Assembly: GCA_026413225.1 (NCBI GenBank)
Contig: CM048552.1
Coordinates: 197,934,053-197,998,052 of the forward strand
DNA: 64,000 bases
Source of the DNA: Otis tarda
Lineage: Eukaryota > Chordata > Aves > Otidiformes > Otididae
Direction of reading: 5' to 3'
A program made the translations under genes and the position numbers. The notes beneath the pieces are model-generated. The model was not told the origin of the DNA. It ran no database searches and was given only the letters and a program-made list of their open reading frames with translations. This document shows, in pieces, positions 60,222-64,000 of the stretch; the first letter of the stretch is position 1, and every line of letters starts with the position of its first letter.

Positions 60222-63200
60222 TCCTCAGCACCATGTCCACGCTGGACCGCAGCCAAGGTGGGGATGCTCTCCTCACTCAGCACTTGGAGGCCGTTCAGGC
60301 AAACACCCAATGAACCCAAGATAACACATCAGGTTTGAGGCAGGAGGCTGGATTACTTTGATTTATTTTCCTCTTAGCAAATGTGGTTACAAAATAGGTC
60401 AGCCCAAATGTTACGGATTCAGCTTGTTCCCTTACTGATGCTTGATTTCAGCTTTTTTTTTTTTTTTACGTGGGTGTTATTGATTACAAGGAACTGACAA
60501 AAACATCCACCTAAGATTTCTTTTTCTGTCAGCCTAGCTATTTCCAAAGGAAAAAAAAAATGCATAGAATGATCTTTTTAAACAGAAAAACAAGCCCTTC
60601 TTACAAAGGTGACTTTATTCTTTGGAAGAAATAAACAGACAAAACAACAGAAAAACAGCAAGCAAAAGTTTTGTGGTAAAAGCTTAGAAAATTCATAATT
60701 TCCAATCATGCATCCATTTACCATGAGACTTAAACTAGACATTTAGTGACATATTGCCCTGTTCCCAGTGTTTCGTCTGTGGGTCAGGGAATTTCCATGT
60801 CCAGCCCAGCTCTAACTTTCCCTGCAGCCCCTCCAGGCCACTGGAGAGGCTCCCAGTGGCCACCACATCTGGGTGGTTCCTTGCTTATGAACACATCAGA
60901 AATACTGACAAAACTGATGCTTTTGACAAAATTGCCCAGAGCAGCAACCTCTTTCCAGAGGTGGGAAGGTGAGTACAGGGCTGTCGCGTGTGCCTGCTCG
61001 GTGATGGGACCGTCCGCGGAGGAAGAACCACGCTGCAGCATCGGGGCTGGAGCTAGCGCTGGCTCTGTCTCCCTTCTCCCTCCCTGGGGCCAAACATAGG
61101 AGAGGGGGACCAGCTACGGTGGCCTTTGCCTCCTTGCACAGGTGACATCTGGACATTTCTGTGTAGGTGAATCAGGCTAAAAGCTTTTTGGGTTCTTGTC
61201 AGCTTTTGGCATCTTGAACCTGCTGGTAGCAATGAGTTCACTGCTGAGCTCTGCCCACCTGAAAAAGGCACCTTGGGGCTTTGTTTGAAACCTGCCACCC
61301 ACACCAAAGTGCTGATGAAGGGCTGCTGACATCACAATCGAAGTGTCCCCAGGCCCAAGGCATCCAAGAAGCCCTGGGATCCAGCCGGGGCCATTAGCCA
61401 GACCTGTCGTGCTCTTCCCGCCCCCCCCGACACGTGCACACACACTCTCACAATTAGTGAACTGCGCAACGAGCCCTGCGCTGTGGGTCCATCACCCAAA
61501 TTGTTGAAGAGACACTGCTGGCTACAGAAAAGGGCATCAAAGAAAGCAGGCTGGGCTTGCAAACAGCACAAGAGGAGGACTGTGTTCTTCAGATAATTTA
61601 TTTGCAATGAATAATTCAGCTAGCCTTTGCTGTGAAGCTGAATTAAAGCCAGAGCATTAAGCACAGTGAGATCTCCAAATACAGGGCACTATTCACTCCT
61701 AGCACAAAGGGATATTATTTACTATCATTAATTAACTTCCACACAAAGCCACTGCCGTTTCTTTAGGTTCTCAGCAAGAGTAAGAGAAGGTGAGCACAGA
61801 GCTGCTATGACTTCCCTTTGGTTTTCTCTCTGTTTTTCATTCTCTGCAGACACACACGGGCTGCAAGCTGAGCTTGGCTCACCACGGCATTTTTGGCCAC
61901 ACCGTCCCTGTGCTGGAGTGCAGGCAGGTCCCTTGCTACAGCCACCACGAAACCCACCACCCTCTCACCCCTCACAACTGGGCTGTGCCGGGGGGTCCTG
62001 CCCCACGCCGCTGCAGCGCCGGGCTGGGACAGTGATGGCCGTGGGGTAGCACCCAGGCCTCCCAGTACTGATGCAAAAAGCTGGTAGATGGTATCAACTG
62101 GCATTCCCTGAGCGTGCGCAGCTGCAAGGATTCAGGTGGCTCTGACTAAAGCCTAGGGAGGAAGAGATGAGTTTGCCCTTGGGAAATGGGTTAACGGCCT
62201 GGATGCTCCATCTACTTAGGCAGCGAGAGCATTTTTTTTAGCATTTAATGAGCTTGTGTGCTAATTAGTTCTCTGAAGTCTCTCATTTGAAATACCAAGC
62301 TGTAGGATAACCAGAAATGCCAATTCCTGGCAGTATCAGCAATTATCATCACCGCTGCAGTAGTCACTAGAGAGCAGCTCTTTGCAAGCTGAAAGGGAGA
62401 TACGAGGCTTGTGGGGGTTTGTTACGGAGCTTGTCTTCAGCGGTTTCATTGTGCTCTTTGCAGGTGATGTTGCAGATCACAAAAATTGCTGGGTGGAGAT
62501 TTTTGGACAAAATATTTTCTGTTGGAAGACAAGGGTTTAAGTTACATTGAAACATTTCATAAATACACATCAACTTCGCTTAGTTGTTTCCATTCAAAAA
62601 GTACTGAAGCCTTGTTCCCTTCATCCATGAAAGTCCACATTTTTCTTCTGACATTTTAGATGAAAAAAGTAAAATGAAATTCTACATCAGATCTTGCTTC
62701 AATTTATGACATACTTCTAGAAAAGTCAATAAAAAACACCAGAATTTCAGTATCTTAGGATGAATTCAATGTTGCATCTGTTTCCATGTGATTTTCTTCG
62801 GCTTCTCTGTTTGTTGAGAAACCTCCATGGCTTTGCAGCCTGAGCGATCTGCTGGGGGGAGGATGTGGGGTGGCTGAGGGGGGAATGGAGCCTCAGCAGT
62901 CACCGAGTGCTGCACCAGCCAGCCTGGCCTGAGTCCGGAGATATACCTCTGATAAAGGGCAGGACAGAGCGATGTAAAGTGTCATTTTTAATTTAAGAAA
63001 TATCTGGCTAAGATATAGTTGGAGAAAAAGGCCTGGCTCTCTGCCCTGAGTCCAAGATGGTCAGCTGTGATCCAGCCCTGGATGTCCTACAGCCTCTCGT
63101 GTCTGAACATCATCAGCCTCATGTCTTATTATCACTCCAGTGTCATCAGATCATTTTGAATGTAGGTTTTCTTGTTAGGATTCACTTCAAAATTTAATTT

Positions 63201-64000
63201 CAGGTGTCTACACATGCGTCAGGCATCCCAGCACCCACTAGAGTCAGTACAGTCTATACAGTGTAGACAGCAACTTGGTCAGTGACTAATGGCATGGAGA
63301 GGGGTTTGGCAAATGACCTGCATTGCCCAAATGTCAGTTGTCTGGAGTGTCCAAGGACAGTGGATTCATCTGCACAGGACCAGCAGATGCCACACAGGAG
63401 GTGCAGGGTCCCTCACCCCCTCTGACAGTATCTGGAGACCAAACAGTTTCTGCTGTCTCCAACGTGGCACCGCTGACCATATTGACTGGATCCCCAGCAG
63501 CCACTGTGGGAGCTCTGGACGTAGCTGTGGATACACCCCTAAACCTTGGTGGGCACCCAAAGGGCCCACACTCAGCCTGAGTCTCAGCCTGCCATCCCTT
63601 TTGCCTTAGTGTTGCTTCTCAGCTGCAACTTCCAAACGGTCTGCAGATGCAAAAGTGAGAGGGGAAGGACAGACCCCCATAAGCCCCTTCCAGTGCAGCC
63701 AGCCACAGGGCCTCTCGTCAGCTGGTGACTGCTCTCCAAACAGAGCTGCTTGTCTATGCCCTTGCTTGCAGTAAGCATGCCGTGCTGGTTGGCATCAGAA
63801 GTCAAGATATAGAGTATCTGCTGCCTCCTCCTCCTCCTTTTAGCTACATGACTCTCAAGAGTAAGAAATTAAGGAGGAGGCCAAAGAGCCAGACAGGAAG
63901 CATTTTTTACAATTGATTTTTCTTAGTCAAATAATATTGTTTTTCAAATTTCTGTCTATGATTGAATCGTGCCAAGTTTGAGCAGGAGAAGGAAAGACTC
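60222..64000. other. Intergenic DNA; nothing recognised
   Basis: Contains poly-T and poly-A tracts near 60454 and 60551 and GC-rich patches at 61000-61450 and 61850-62050. No supported exon, RNA gene or repeat family. Confidence 0.5.

Noticed and set aside
1..64000. CRISPR arrays, operons, toxin-antitoxin or phage systems
   Set aside because: None seen; the window is intron-rich vertebrate DNA.

Overview
This window is nuclear DNA from an amniote, most likely a bird. It is split by spliceosomal introns with GT-AG borders, it carries five clear CR1 LINE copies with the typical ATTCTATGATTCTATG 3' end, it has a solitary LTR, and it has no bacterial-type operons. A turtle or crocodilian also carries CR1, so bird is an inference from CR1 type, short introns and low repeat load. 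Most long ORFs here are chance intronic ORFs or lie inside transposons.

One protein-coding gene is supported: ARHGAP20 (RA-RhoGAP), on the + strand. Thirteen coding exons were placed between 17567 and 51161. Their splice phases agree at every junction and give 862 codons plus a stop. The order is PH domain (three exons, 17567-26350), a Ras-associating (RA) domain (exons between 27342 and 37400), a linker with a basic stretch (42258-42436), a RhoGAP domain with its arginine finger (45101-48566), and a long serine-rich last exon (50101-51161). The N-terminal exons were not found and probably lie upstream, so the gene is partial here. Two small exons that belong to the PH domain, at 24273-24422 and 26309-26350, are easy to miss in ORF-based reading.

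Layout: 1-17566 is presumed 5' intron, with a CR1 copy at 1158-2039, a GC-rich block near 3.1-4.1 kb, a perfect 11-bp hairpin at 15284-15311 and a CR1 3' end at 16583-16888. 17567-51161 is the exon-bearing part, with introns of 0.5-6.5 kb. The first of these introns holds an inverted CR1 (18934-19231) and a complete solo LTR with 5-bp target duplications (20774-21933). The fifth holds another CR1 (30980-31772) and a GC-rich block. 51162 to about 52160 is 3' UTR with a proximal AATAAA and distal ATTAAA signals. 52.2-64 kb is intergenic as far as I can see, with GC-rich patches, simple repeats and a short CR1 tail at 60099-60221. I saw no neighbouring gene exon there.

I did not find a new biological system. 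The observations most worth checking are the inverted CR1 pair around the first PH exon, the lineage-specific C-terminus of ARHGAP20 (a three-unit repeat of about 20 residues and a PDZ-ligand-like end), and a 44-bp duplicated element inside one intron.
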